Below, in pieces: positions 7,492 to 15,293 of a stretch of 64,000 bases of DNA. Source of the DNA: Modestobacter marinus. GTDB taxonomy: Bacteria > Actinomycetota > Actinomycetes > Mycobacteriales > Geodermatophilaceae. Below the pieces are notes generated by a model. The model made no database searches. It was given only the letters and a program-made list of their open reading frames with translations, and was not told the origin of the DNA. Every line of letters begins with the position of its first letter. The stretch's first letter is position 1. The stretch spans positions 1,302,001 through 1,366,000 of the forward strand of contig NZ_JAAMPA010000001.1 of NCBI RefSeq assembly GCF_011758655.1, written 5' to 3'. The position numbers and the translations under genes are program-made.

Positions 7492-9081
7492 CTACTTCGG
7501 CTGGGTCTTCAGCACCGAGCGCAGCTCCGGCCAGCGCAGCCAGAAGTCCCGCTCCGCCTGCTGGCAGCGGGCCTCCTCCAGCGCGTGCAGCCGGCCCCAG
7601 GTGAAGGTGTTCTCCCCGGCGGCGAACGCCGCCCGGCCGAGCTGGACGCACAGCGGCCGGGTGACGAAGGTGTCCTGCCGGTCGCCGAGCACCTCCTGGA
7701 CGCCCTTGAGCACCGAGACCAGGTCGGCCACCGGTGCGCCCAGCACCGGCACCGCCGCCTCCGAGGTGTACCGCAGCCGCTTGGCGGCCTTGCGCACGTC
7801 GTGCAGGGCCTCGGCCTCGTGGCTGTCCTGGGCGGCCTCGACGCTGCGCCGCAGCCGGCGGCCGGCGCGGGCGACGACCTCGCGGAGCACCTCCTCCGCC
7901 GGCCGGCCGGCCGCCTCGGTCAGCGGCGGCTCCTCGACCAGGGCGTCGAGGTCGTCGCGCAGCTGCAGGTAGGCGGGCGTGTTCAGCGCCTTGCGGGCCT
8001 GGGCGTCGCCGGCCTGCTCGTCCCGGACCGCCTCCTGCTGCAGCCGGGCGACCACCGGGCCGACGACCAGCTCGTCGGGCTGGGCGTCGACGAGGTCGCG
8101 CAGGTGCGCGACCGCGACCTCGCCGTCCCGGCTGGGCGACAGGGCCGACCCGACCCGGGCGAGCTCCTCGCGCAGCGGGTCGGTCTGCGTGCGGTCGAGC
8201 ACCGGGCGGAACGCGGCGAGCGTGCTGCGCAGCCGGCGACAGGCCACCCGGACCTGGTGGACGCCGTCCGGCTGCCCGGTCCGGACCATCAGGTCGGCGT
8301 CCTGCAGCGCCAGGACCTGTGCGGCCAGCGAGGCACGGACGACGTCACCGGCCGGCGTGCCCGGGGCGTGCCGGTGCTTCTTCCCGCCCTTCTTCTTCCC
8401 GCCCTTCTTCTTCCCGCCCTTCTCCGGTGCCGCGGCCGGCGGCTGCAGAGCACCGTCGGCGTCCGGCAGCCGGTGGGCGAGCACGCGGGTCAGCTTGGCC
8501 GGGGACGACGCCGGCCGGGCGCCGGCGGCGACGAGCAGCCCGGCGACGTCCGCGAGCAGCTGCTCGTCGCCGTCGACCAGCTCCACCTCCACCTCCCGCC
8601 AGGTGGTGACGACGGCGGCCTCCCCGGGCGCGGCCGGCAGCGCGGTGCCCGTGACGTGGTCGTCGGCGACCTCGGCCAGCACCCGGCCGTCGGCGTCGAC
8701 GAGCTCGCGGACCACCCGGCGGGTGCGCAGGGACGCCACCTGCGGCGCCGGGGCGCGGCGGACGATGCCCAGCACCGGCTCCAGCACGGCCTTCGGCGGG
8801 GTCTTGGTGGCCCGGCCGAGGGGGGAGTGCAGCTCCCGGCGGGCGCCCGCGACGGCCGGCAGCTTCACGTGCCAGCCGGCGTCCGGCCCGCCGGTGCGGC
8901 GGCGCATCGTGACCCGGGCCCGGGCCAGCCGGAGGTCGGCGGTGTCGTGGTAGGCGGCCTCCAGCGCGTGCTCGACCGGCTCGCGGACCTCCACCACGCC
9001 CGGGGCACCGCTGAGGTCGGGCAGTTCGAACGCCTCGTCGACGTCGAACTTCCGCTCGATCTCCAGCTGCTCGACAGCCAC
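7492..9081 (-). CDS. CYTH-CHAD domain protein
   Basis: A 529-residue protein. The N-terminal CYTH domain (about 1-205) opens with the signature LEIERKF and resembles inorganic triphosphatases. The C-terminal CHAD domain (about 250-520) is an all-alpha, Arg/Lys/His-rich fold known to bind polyphosphate (HQVRVACRRLRSTLAAFRPV, DVRKAAKRLRYTSEA). They are joined by a linker containing three perfect 15-bp repeats that encode alternating Gly-Gly and Lys-Lys-Lys. The fusion points to polyphosphate or triphosphate handling. The GTG at 9081 follows GGAGGAGGAG. It is the first gene of a likely two-gene unit with the metallophosphoesterase. Confidence 0.88.
   Translation of the reverse strand: MAVEQLEIERKFDVDEAFELPDLSGAPGVVEVREPVEHALEAAYHDTADLRLARARVTMRRRTGGPDAGWHVKLPAVAGARRELHSPLGRATKTPPKAVLEPVLGIVRRAPAPQVASLRTRRVVRELVDADGRVLAEVADDHVTGTALPAAPGEAAVVTTWREVEVELVDGDEQLLADVAGLLVAAGARPASSPAKLTRVLAHRLPDADGALQPPAAAPEKGGKKKGGKKKGGKKHRHAPGTPAGDVVRASLAAQVLALQDADLMVRTGQPDGVHQVRVACRRLRSTLAAFRPVLDRTQTDPLREELARVGSALSPSRDGEVAVAHLRDLVDAQPDELVVGPVVARLQQEAVRDEQAGDAQARKALNTPAYLQLRDDLDALVEEPPLTEAAGRPAEEVLREVVARAGRRLRRSVEAAQDSHEAEALHDVRKAAKRLRYTSEAAVPVLGAPVADLVSVLKGVQEVLGDRQDTFVTRPLCVQLGRAAFAAGENTFTWGRLHALEEARCQQAERDFWLRWPELRSVLKTQPK
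8377..8421 (-). repeat. three 15-bp tandem repeats encoding a Lys/Gly linker
   Basis: Three identical 15-bp copies (8377, 8392, 8407) lie inside the CYTH-CHAD gene and encode Gly-Gly-Lys-Lys-Lys units. The A/T-rich lysine codons stand out against the surrounding GC-rich sequence. Copy number could vary by slippage. Confidence 0.8.
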
Positions 9082-9200
9082 CAGTACCGCTCCTCCTCCG
9101 CCGGGCCGCCCCTGCTGAGCGCCCCGCTGTGAACCCCCCGTCCTACCGCACGGAGGTGAACGGCGCACCCGGCGGTGATCACCGGACGGCGCTGGGCACC

Positions 9201-10184
9201 ATGGACGCCGTGTCCCGCCGACCCCTGCCCCGCCGCCGCTGGACCCCCACCGTCGTCGCCGTCCCGTGGGCCGTGGCGGCCGCGCTGCGGCTGACCGGCA
9301 CCGAACGGGGCTTCCCGCTCGTGCCCGCACTGGCCTTCACGCCCTACGTCGCGGCCACCAGCGTCCTCCCGCTGGCCACCGCGCTGGTCTCCCGTTCCCG
9401 CGGCGCGGCCTGGCTGGCGGCCGCCTCCGCCGCGGCACTGGCGGCGGCGGTCTCCCGGCCGACGACGCCCCCGCCCCCGGCGGCGCGACCGGAGGGGCCG
9501 CGGCTGCGGGTCGTCTCGGCGAACATGCTGCACGGCCGGGCCGACGCGGCCGCCCTGGTCGCCCTCGCCGCCGACCAGGACGCCGACGTGCTGGCCCTGA
9601 TGGAGGTCACGCCCGAGGCGGTGTCCGCCCTGCTGGACGCCGGGGTCGCCGACCTGCTGCCGTCGGCGCACGTGGTGCCCGCCGGGGAGGGCCAGCCCGC
9701 CGGCGCCGGCGGGGCGCTGTGGACCCGGCTGGAGATCCGGGGGCGCACGGTCGTGCCGGGGCGCTTCGGGCAGCCCGCGGCCCGGCTGGCCGTGCCCGGC
9801 GCGCCCGACGTCGAGCTGACCGCCGTGCACACGCACCCGCCGACCAGCTCCCCCGCCCAGGTCGCCAGCTGGACGGCGGACCTGCGCCTGCTGCCCGACC
9901 CGGAGCCGGAGGTGCTGCGGGTGCTGGCCGGGGACTTCAACGCCACCCCCGACCACGCCGCCTTCCGCCGGCTGCTGCGCCGGGGCTGGGTGGACGCGGC
10001 CACGGCGGTCGGCGCGCCCCGCCGGGCCACCTGGTGGCCGATGCGGATGCCGCACCCGCGCCTCACCCTGGACCACGTCCTGGTCGACCCGCGGATCGCC
10101 GTGCACGGCCTGACGGTGGTGCACGTGCCCGGGACCGACCACCGGGCCCTCGTCGCCGACCTGCGGCTCCCGGCGGTCGGCTGA
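9201..10184 (+). CDS. endonuclease/exonuclease/phosphatase family membrane protein
   Basis: A protein of about 327 residues. Two or three hydrophobic helices lie in the first 75 residues, followed by an EEP (DNase I-like) domain with SANMLHGRAD, DVLALMEVT, VHTHPP, AGDFNATPDH, LDHVLVD and a final GTDHRALVADL. The metal and catalytic Asp/Asn/His residues are present. The catalytic domain probably faces outside, as in other membrane-tethered EEP proteins of actinobacteria; the substrate (nucleic acid or phospholipid) is unknown. Start choice: the ATG at 9201 has a weak GGACGG upstream; GTG at 9129 or 9210 are alternatives. It is divergent from the CYTH-CHAD gene. Confidence 0.8.
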   Translation: MDAVSRRPLPRRRWTPTVVAVPWAVAAALRLTGTERGFPLVPALAFTPYVAATSVLPLATALVSRSRGAAWLAAASAAALAAAVSRPTTPPPPAARPEGPRLRVVSANMLHGRADAAALVALAADQDADVLALMEVTPEAVSALLDAGVADLLPSAHVVPAGEGQPAGAGGALWTRLEIRGRTVVPGRFGQPAARLAVPGAPDVELTAVHTHPPTSSPAQVASWTADLRLLPDPEPEVLRVLAGDFNATPDHAAFRRLLRRGWVDAATAVGAPRRATWWPMRMPHPRLTLDHVLVDPRIAVHGLTVVHVPGTDHRALVADLRLPAVG

Positions 10185-10202
10185 CGGTCGGGAGAGGAGT
10201 GT

Positions 10203-10236
10203 CCCGGGCGGCGGGTTCGCGGCACCGCCGCCCGGG
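10203..10236 (+). terminator. hairpin downstream of the EEP-family gene
   Basis: A perfect 12-bp GC stem (10203-10214 with 10225-10236) and a 10-base loop lie 18 bases after the stop. There is no T tract. It probably works as a terminator in a high-GC genome. Confidence 0.5.
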
Positions 10237-10359
10237 CTGTGCATCTCATGCCCGCAGTCCGGCGGCGTGCACCTGAGTCGTGTGAACTCTGTGTGAACTC
10301 GTCCCACCCTGCGCGCGCGGGGTGACGCCACGCGCACGGTCACGCACCGGACCGGCAGG

Positions 10360-10575
10360 TCAGCCGATGCGCACGTCGTCCTGACCGGCCACCGAGACGA
10401 CGTCGCCACGGTGCAGCTGGCGGCCGCGACGCTCCTCCGGCTCGCCGTTCACCTGCACGTCCCCGGCGAGCAGCACGTCCTTGACCTGGGCGCCGGTGGG
10501 AACGGCGTCGACGAGCTTGAGCAGCTGACCCAGCCGGATGGTGTCCTCGCCGGAGCGGAGTTCGATGGTGCGCAC
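10360..10575 (-). CDS. S4-domain RNA-binding protein
   Basis: A 71-residue protein made almost entirely of one S4 fold: IRLGQLLKLVDAVPTGAQVK, then LLAGDVQVNGEPEERRGRQL and GDVVSV. It resembles the YbcJ/YaaA group of small S4 proteins that bind structured RNA, often ribosomal. It is the last gene of a probable three-gene unit (epimerase, MOSC, S4), 19 bases after the MOSC stop. Its exact RNA target is not known. Confidence 0.85.
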   Translation of the reverse strand: MRTIELRSGEDTIRLGQLLKLVDAVPTGAQVKDVLLAGDVQVNGEPEERRGRQLHRGDVVSVAGQDDVRIG

Positions 10576-10594
10576 GGCACCGATCCTCCCCGCG

Positions 10595-11323
10595 TCACAC
10601 CGGGGTCAGCACATCGCCCACCGCGAGCTCTCCGGAGCGGGCCACGAGCGCCCCCACCGCGAGGGCGCCCCCACGGTCGCGGTGGATCGTCTTCAGCACG
10701 GCCGTGTCCCGTCCGATGCCCCCGGACTGCGGCCGGGTGGTCATCACGCACCGGGGCACCCGGCGGACGACGTCCAGCTCGACGTCGCCCACCCGCACCC
10801 GCCGGCCCACCAGCTCGTCCTCGCCGGCGCCGGCCAGCACCAGGTTGGTCCGGAAGCGGCGGCGGTCCCAGCCGTCCAGGGTGCCGAGGGACACCAACGT
10901 CACCCGGGCGTCGGCGTTGTCGTGGAAGGCGCCGTCGGCCCCGGAGAACGGGTTCCACCGGCCGGTGTCCTCGTCGTCGGCGTCGGCCGGGTTCTCGTAC
11001 CGCCGGGCACCGGCGACCGCCGACGACGGGCGCAGGCCGACCCGGCGCCCGGCCCAGTCGGAGAGGACCCCGTCCTGGGCGGTCACCGTGCCGTCGGGCA
11101 GCACGACCTCGGCCGCGCCGTCGGCGCGCAGCCGACCGGCCGCGAACAGCAGCTCGGGCACCCGGCGGGCGGTCAGCCCGAGCCCCGTGGTCAGGTCGAA
11201 CAGCGCCCAGCCGCGGTCACCGGCGACGCCCTCCGCGCCGACCTCGGCCCGGGCCAGCCGCTCGCCCTGCAGCGACTTCACCGGGAACCGCCAGACCTCG
11301 GTGACCCGGAGGCCACCGCTCAC
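10595..11323 (-). CDS. MOSC domain protein
   Basis: A 242-residue protein with the MOSC N-terminal beta barrel (VTEVWRFPVKSLQGERL, GDRGWALFD) and the MOSC core (NADARVTLVSLGTLDG, RFRTNLVL, VGDVELDVVRRVPRCVMTT). The cysteine in PRCVMTT matches the conserved sulfur-carrying Cys of the family. MOSC proteins move sulfur from or to molybdenum cofactor, or reduce N-hydroxylated substrates (mARC, YcbX). The GTG start overlaps the stop of the epimerase gene by four bases (GTGA), which suggests coupled translation. Confidence 0.85.
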   Translation of the reverse strand: MSGGLRVTEVWRFPVKSLQGERLARAEVGAEGVAGDRGWALFDLTTGLGLTARRVPELLFAAGRLRADGAAEVVLPDGTVTAQDGVLSDWAGRRVGLRPSSAVAGARRYENPADADDEDTGRWNPFSGADGAFHDNADARVTLVSLGTLDGWDRRRFRTNLVLAGAGEDELVGRRVRVGDVELDVVRRVPRCVMTTRPQSGGIGRDTAVLKTIHRDRGGALAVGALVARSGELAVGDVLTPV

Positions 11324-12255
11324 GCCGGCGTCCAGCTCACGGTCCAGGTGCCCGACCAGGTCTCCCCCGGCGCGAGGACCAGCACGTCGACGTCGTCGGC
11401 CAGCGCGTTCGGCGGGCAGGTCATCGGCTCCACCGCGACGCTCCGCCGCCGCTGGTCCGGGGGCAGGGTGTCGCCGGTGTAGACCTGCAGCCAGGTCCAG
11501 GCCTGGTCCACGGCCACCTCGAGCGCACCGGCCGGCCCGCTGAGCCGGGTCCGCGCCCAGCCGTCGTCGTCCCGGACCAGGTCGGTCACCGCGGTGTCGA
11601 TCGCCTGGTCCCCGACCCGGCCGACCGCACCGTCGTAGGGCCGCCGCTCGCCGGTGGGCAGGCCGCCGTCGAGCACGAGGGCGGTGCGGGCCGGCACGGT
11701 CAGCTCGGCCGCGGCCACGTCACCCGGGGCCGGCGCGCCGACCGAGAAGTAGGGGTGCATGCCCGCCCCGAACGGCGCGTCCTCGTCCCCGTCGTTGCGC
11801 ACCCGCACGGTCACGGTGAGCCGGTCGGGCGTCAGCGTGTGGTCGACCGCGGCGGCCAGCCGGAAGGGGTAGCCGGTGCGCGGCTCGATCGCCGTCCCGA
11901 CCGTGACGGCGTCCGGGCGCTGGTCCAGCACCTGCCACGGCTGGGCGGTGACCAGCCCGTGCACCGCGTTCGGGGAGGCCTCGCTGACCACGTCGAGCTG
12001 GAGGTCCCGGCCCCGCCAGGACCAGCGCCCGCCGCGCAGCCGGTTGGGCCAGGGCAGCAGGACGCCGCCTCGCCGGCCGGCCGGGACGGTGCCCGACACG
12101 TAGCCGTCCAGCACGTGCCAGTCGCCGACGACGAGCTCGCGCAGGGCTCCGCCGCGCAGGTCGACGGCCAGCCGGGCGGGGCCGGCGGCCACCTCGGCGT
12201 CCCGCGGTCCGGTGGCCGGCCAGCGGAGGTCGGTGGACGAGGGCTCGAGCGGCAT
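11320..12255 (-). CDS. aldose 1-epimerase family protein
   Basis: A 311-residue galactose mutarotase-like protein that interconverts alpha and beta sugar anomers. It shows LPWPNRLRGGRW, the NAVHGLV histidine motif, the GMHPYFSVG motif and a late VAVEPMTCPPNAL segment with the catalytic Glu. The ATG at 12255 is preceded by GGGAGGA, so it was preferred over the longer open frame. It is the first gene of a unit with MOSC and S4 genes. A parS-like palindrome lies 56 bases upstream. Confidence 0.85.
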   Translation of the reverse strand: MPLEPSSTDLRWPATGPRDAEVAAGPARLAVDLRGGALRELVVGDWHVLDGYVSGTVPAGRRGGVLLPWPNRLRGGRWSWRGRDLQLDVVSEASPNAVHGLVTAQPWQVLDQRPDAVTVGTAIEPRTGYPFRLAAAVDHTLTPDRLTVTVRVRNDGDEDAPFGAGMHPYFSVGAPAPGDVAAAELTVPARTALVLDGGLPTGERRPYDGAVGRVGDQAIDTAVTDLVRDDDGWARTRLSGPAGALEVAVDQAWTWLQVYTGDTLPPDQRRRSVAVEPMTCPPNALADDVDVLVLAPGETWSGTWTVSWTPA

Positions 12256-12310
12256 GTGGTCCTCCCGGGGAGACGGTTCGCAGGACACCTCACCACAGCG
12301 GCGGTCCACC

Positions 12311-12326
12311 GGTTCCACGTGGAACC
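12311..12326. other. parS-like ParB-binding site
   Basis: GGTTCCACGTGGAACC fits the parS core GTTnCACGTGnAAC, and the palindrome extends perfectly from 12308 to 12329. It sits in the intergenic space upstream of the epimerase gene. Three more copies lie in this window, two beside parA, and ParB is encoded at 55782. Confidence 0.8.
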
Positions 12327-12428
12327 GGTCGCCTGACCCCGGTCACCGCCGGGTCGTGACAGACGTCAGTGGCCCTGGGGCGTCGTGCGGCGACAGACTG
12401 GACGGGCACCGACGACGAGGAGCCCCCG

Positions 12429-12944
12429 ATGCCCGAGCCCCACCTGCGCGCCGCCGACTCCGACCGCACCGCGGTGGCCGAGGTCCTCGGCCGGCACATG
12501 TCCGCCGGCCGGCTCACCGTCGCCGAGTACGACGAGCGGCTGGCCCGGGCCTACGCGGCGCGGACCTACGGCGAGCTCGCCGAGCTGACCAGCGACCTCC
12601 CCACCGCCGAGCCGGTCGGGAGCCACTCCACCGCGACCCCCGCCGTCGCCGGCCCGCCGGCCGGCCCGGCCGGTGGCGGCGCCTGGGCGGCGCACGGCTG
12701 GTACGGCAGCTTCGGCCCCTGGGCCGGCGGCGCGAGCATGCGGGCGGCCTGGGCGAGCTGGCTGAGCACCGCCGTCATCGTGGTGGGCATCTGGCTGATC
12801 ACCTCGCTGGCCAGCGACGGGTGGCTCTACCCGTGGCCGATCTGGGTCATCGGGCCCTGGGGGCTCGTCCTGCTCGCCCAGACGGCCGGCGCGCGGCGGG
12901 GAACCGACCGGCAGCCGCAGCTCCCGCACGGCGCCGGGAACTGA
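12429..12944 (+). CDS. DUF1707 membrane protein
   Basis: A 171-residue protein. The N-terminal DUF1707 domain (about 5-58) reads LRAADSDRTAVAEVLGRHMSAGRLTVAEYDERLARAYAARTYGEL in pieces typical of the family. A Pro/Gly/Ala linker follows, then two membrane helices (about 110-130 and 138-155, PWPIWVIGPWGLVLLAQ). The function of DUF1707 is unknown; it often acts as a small N-terminal module on membrane proteins. The ATG at 12429 has GAGGAG seven bases upstream, better than the earlier in-frame start at 12369. Confidence 0.8.
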   Translation: MPEPHLRAADSDRTAVAEVLGRHMSAGRLTVAEYDERLARAYAARTYGELAELTSDLPTAEPVGSHSTATPAVAGPPAGPAGGGAWAAHGWYGSFGPWAGGASMRAAWASWLSTAVIVVGIWLITSLASDGWLYPWPIWVIGPWGLVLLAQTAGARRGTDRQPQLPHGAGN

Positions 12945-13121
12945 GCCGGGCGTGTCCCGGGTGCGCAGCGGGGAGCCGTCCACCGACCGCGGCGTCACCG
13001 TGATCGGGCGGACGAGGAGCAGCTGAGCGGCGTCCGGACGTCCCACGACCCGGCCGCCTCCCTCCCCGGTCCGCCTGACCTCCGCACCACTGCAGCGCAG
13101 CATCGCCGTCCGTCACTTGCA

Positions 13122-13139
13122 CATACCCCCCGGGGTATG
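13122..13139. promoter_or_regulatory. CsoR/CstR-type operator
   Basis: CATACCCCCCGGGGTATG has 8-bp inverted arms around two central C. This is the GC-rich ATACCCC/GGGGTAT palindrome bound by CsoR/CstR-family repressors. It ends 4 bases before the chosen start of the repressor gene, as expected for autoregulation of the cassette. Confidence 0.8.
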
Positions 13140-13143
13140 CATG

Positions 13144-13419
13144 ATGGACGGCGTGGACATCCCCCAGGGCGAACTCGCCGACGTCGTCAAGCGCCTCCGC
13201 CGGATCGAGGGTCAGATCGGCGGCATCGTGAAGATGATCGAGGACGGCCGGGACTGCTCGGCCGTGGTCACCCAGCTGGCGGCGGCCTCGAAGGCGCTGA
13301 GCAAGGCCGGGTTCGCCGTGGTCTCCACCGGGATGCGCCACTGCTCGACCAACGAGGACGGCGAGGAGCGCGAGGTCGACCTCCGGGAGCTCGAGCGCCT
13401 CTTCCTGTCCCTGGCCTGA
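13144..13419 (+). CDS. CsoR/CstR-family repressor, probably persulfide-sensing (CstR-like)
   Basis: A 91-residue all-helical repressor with the family core VVKRLRRIEGQIGGIVKMIEDGRDC. Two cysteines, C38 and C67, have the 29-residue spacing of the family sensing pair. Copper-binding CsoR has a His four residues before the second Cys; here that residue is Gly63. The metal site is therefore incomplete and a dithiol sensor (CstR type) fits better. The genes downstream process sulfane sulfur, which agrees. ATG starts at 13141 or 13144 avoid overlap with the operator; 13144 was chosen. C67 lies in GMRHC. Confidence 0.85.
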   Translation: MDGVDIPQGELADVVKRLRRIEGQIGGIVKMIEDGRDCSAVVTQLAAASKALSKAGFAVVSTGMRHCSTNEDGEEREVDLRELERLFLSLA

Positions 13420-13440
13420 CCACCGACCACAGGAGCAGTC

Positions 13441-13752
13441 ATGGACCCGCAGATCCCCCAGCTCACCCCCGCCCAGGCTGCCGACCGCACCGAGGCCGTC
13501 CTGCTCGACGTCCGCGAGGCGTCCGAGGTCGCCGAGGGCCGGATCGCCGGGAGCACGCACATCCCGTTGGGGCAGCTGGCCGCCCGCACTGTCGAGCTCG
13601 ACCGCGGCCGGCCGGTCATCACCGTCTGCCGCAGTGGCGGACGCAGCTCGCAGGCCGCCCGGTTCCTCGCCGCTCAGGGCCACGACGTGGCCGATCTCGC
13701 CGGCGGCATGACCGCCTGGACCGCCGCGGGACGGCCGGTCACCACCCGCTGA
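13441..13752 (+). CDS. single-domain rhodanese
   Basis: A 103-residue sulfurtransferase. It shows LLDVREASEVAEGRIAGSTHIP, the active-site loop CRSGGRSS with the persulfide-forming Cys, and the LAGGMTAW ending. It moves sulfane sulfur between carriers such as glutathione persulfide, sulfite and thiols. It starts 21 bases after the repressor stop, with AGGAGCAGTC before the ATG, so it is in the same unit. It corresponds in position to CstA-like sulfur carriers of cst operons, but lacks their extra domains. Confidence 0.88.
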   Translation: MDPQIPQLTPAQAADRTEAVLLDVREASEVAEGRIAGSTHIPLGQLAARTVELDRGRPVITVCRSGGRSSQAARFLAAQGHDVADLAGGMTAWTAAGRPVTTR

Positions 13753-13811
13753 ACCGTCTTCCATTTCACCGGCAGATACCCCTGCCCCGTACCGTATCCG
13801 GGAGTTTCCCC

Positions 13812-15191
13812 GTGCAGATCGACATCATCGAGACCACCGGCCTCGGCGACCGCAGCTACCTGATCAGCGCCGGCGGCGTCGGCGTGGTCGTCGACCCGCA
13901 GCGCGACATCGACAGGGTGCTGGCCCTCACCGAGAAGCGCGGCGTCCAGATCGCCCTCGTCCTCGAGACCCACCTCCACAACGACTACCTGACGGGCGGG
14001 CTGGAGCTGGCCCGCACCGTCGGCGCGGACTACGCCGTCCCCGCCGGGGACACGGTCGCCTTCGAGCGGACCCCGGCCACCGATGGCGACGTGCTCGCCG
14101 CCGGTCCGATGCGGCTGCGCGTGCTGCACACCCCCGGGCACACCCACCACCACGTCAGCTACGTGCTCACCGACGCTGACGGCGCGGTGCAGGCGGTGTT
14201 CACCGGCGGGTCCATGCTCTACGGCTCCACCGGCCGCACCGACCTGGTCGGCCCCGACCACACCGACGAGCTCACCCACGCCCAGTACCACTCGGTGCGC
14301 CGGCTGGTCGACGAGCTGCCCGCCGGCACGCCGGTGTTCCCCAGCCACGGCTTCGGCTCGTTCTGCGCGGCCACCCCGACCAGCGGTGACTCCTCCACCG
14401 TCGGCGAGCAGGCGCGGGTGAACCCGGCACTGACCCAGGACGAGCAGACGTTCGTCGACGAGCTCATCGCCGGGCTCACCGCGATCCCCGCCTGGTACGC
14501 CCACATGGGCCCGGGCAACGCCGCCGGCCCGGCACCGGTGGACCTCTCGATGCCGAAGCCGGTCGACCCCGCCGAGCTCGCCGACCGGCTGGCCGCCGGC
14601 GAGTGGGTGATCGACCTGCGCAGCCGCACCGCGTTCGCCGCAGGTCACCTGCCCGGCGCGCTGAACTTCGAGCTGGCCATCGCCAACTTCGTCACCTACG
14701 TCGGCTGGCTGGTCCCGTGGGGTGCACCGCTGACCCTGATCGGGGAGACGGGACAGCAGGTCGCCGACGCCCGCCGCGAACTGGTCCGCATCGGCATCGA
14801 CCGGCTCGCCGGTGCCGCGATCGGCAGTCCCGAGCAGCTCGCCGCCGGTCGGCAGCTGGACTCCTACCCGGTCAGCGACTTCCCCGGCCTCGCCGCGGCG
14901 ATGGCCGCCGATCCCGACCTGGTGGTCGTCGACGCCCGCCGCGACGACGAGCGCGCCGGCGGCGGGGTCCGCGGATCGGTCCACATCCCGATCCACGAGC
15001 TGACCGACCGGATCGACGAGGTCCCGGGCGGCGAGGTGTGGGTGTACTGCGGCTCGGGCTACCGCGCCTCGATCGCCGCCTCGCTGCTCGCGCGCGCCGG
15101 CCGCCGCCCGGTGCTGGTCGACGGCGGCTACGGCGATCCCGACACCGGCGCGGCCGCCGCCGGCCTGCACGCCCAGCCCGCCACCGTCTGA
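13812..15191 (+). CDS. persulfide dioxygenase-rhodanese fusion (CstB-like)
   Basis: A 459-residue protein. The N-terminal metallo-beta-lactamase domain (about 1-235) has ETHLHNDYLTGG, TPGHTHHHVSY, GRTDLVG and SHGFGSF, the iron-ligand pattern of ETHE1/CstB persulfide dioxygenases. Two rhodanese domains follow. The first (about 255-355) has lost its cysteine loop (TLIGETGQQ). The second (about 360-450) keeps it (VYCGSGYRAS). The enzyme should oxidise persulfides to sulfite and, through the last domain, form thiosulfate. The GTG start has GGGAG upstream. It is central to the cassette under the CstR-like operator. Confidence 0.88.
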   Translation: MQIDIIETTGLGDRSYLISAGGVGVVVDPQRDIDRVLALTEKRGVQIALVLETHLHNDYLTGGLELARTVGADYAVPAGDTVAFERTPATDGDVLAAGPMRLRVLHTPGHTHHHVSYVLTDADGAVQAVFTGGSMLYGSTGRTDLVGPDHTDELTHAQYHSVRRLVDELPAGTPVFPSHGFGSFCAATPTSGDSSTVGEQARVNPALTQDEQTFVDELIAGLTAIPAWYAHMGPGNAAGPAPVDLSMPKPVDPAELADRLAAGEWVIDLRSRTAFAAGHLPGALNFELAIANFVTYVGWLVPWGAPLTLIGETGQQVADARRELVRIGIDRLAGAAIGSPEQLAAGRQLDSYPVSDFPGLAAAMAADPDLVVVDARRDDERAGGGVRGSVHIPIHELTDRIDEVPGGEVWVYCGSGYRASIAASLLARAGRRPVLVDGGYGDPDTGAAAAGLHAQPATV

Positions 15192-15293
15192 CCCCCGCCG
15201 GCCCCGGTGGCCACCAGGCACTCCCCGCCCGGTGGCTGCCGGCTCCCGGCTGCCCGCAGCACCTCGACGACCGACCCAGAGGACGACCTCCCC

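Noticed and set aside
5602-9132. Open frame of more than 1100 codons opposite the metallophosphoesterase and CYTH-CHAD genes
   Set aside because: Its translation is Arg/Pro/Gly/Gln noise with no domains, and both opposite-strand genes have clear families.
13117-13143. TTG start for the CstR-like repressor at 13117
   Set aside because: It would place the palindromic operator inside the coding sequence. ATG codons at 13141/13144 follow the operator and match family length.
13766-13800. Second CstR operator before the dioxygenase gene
   Set aside because: GATACCCC is present, but the matching GGGGTAT arm is missing, so it is only a half-site at best.
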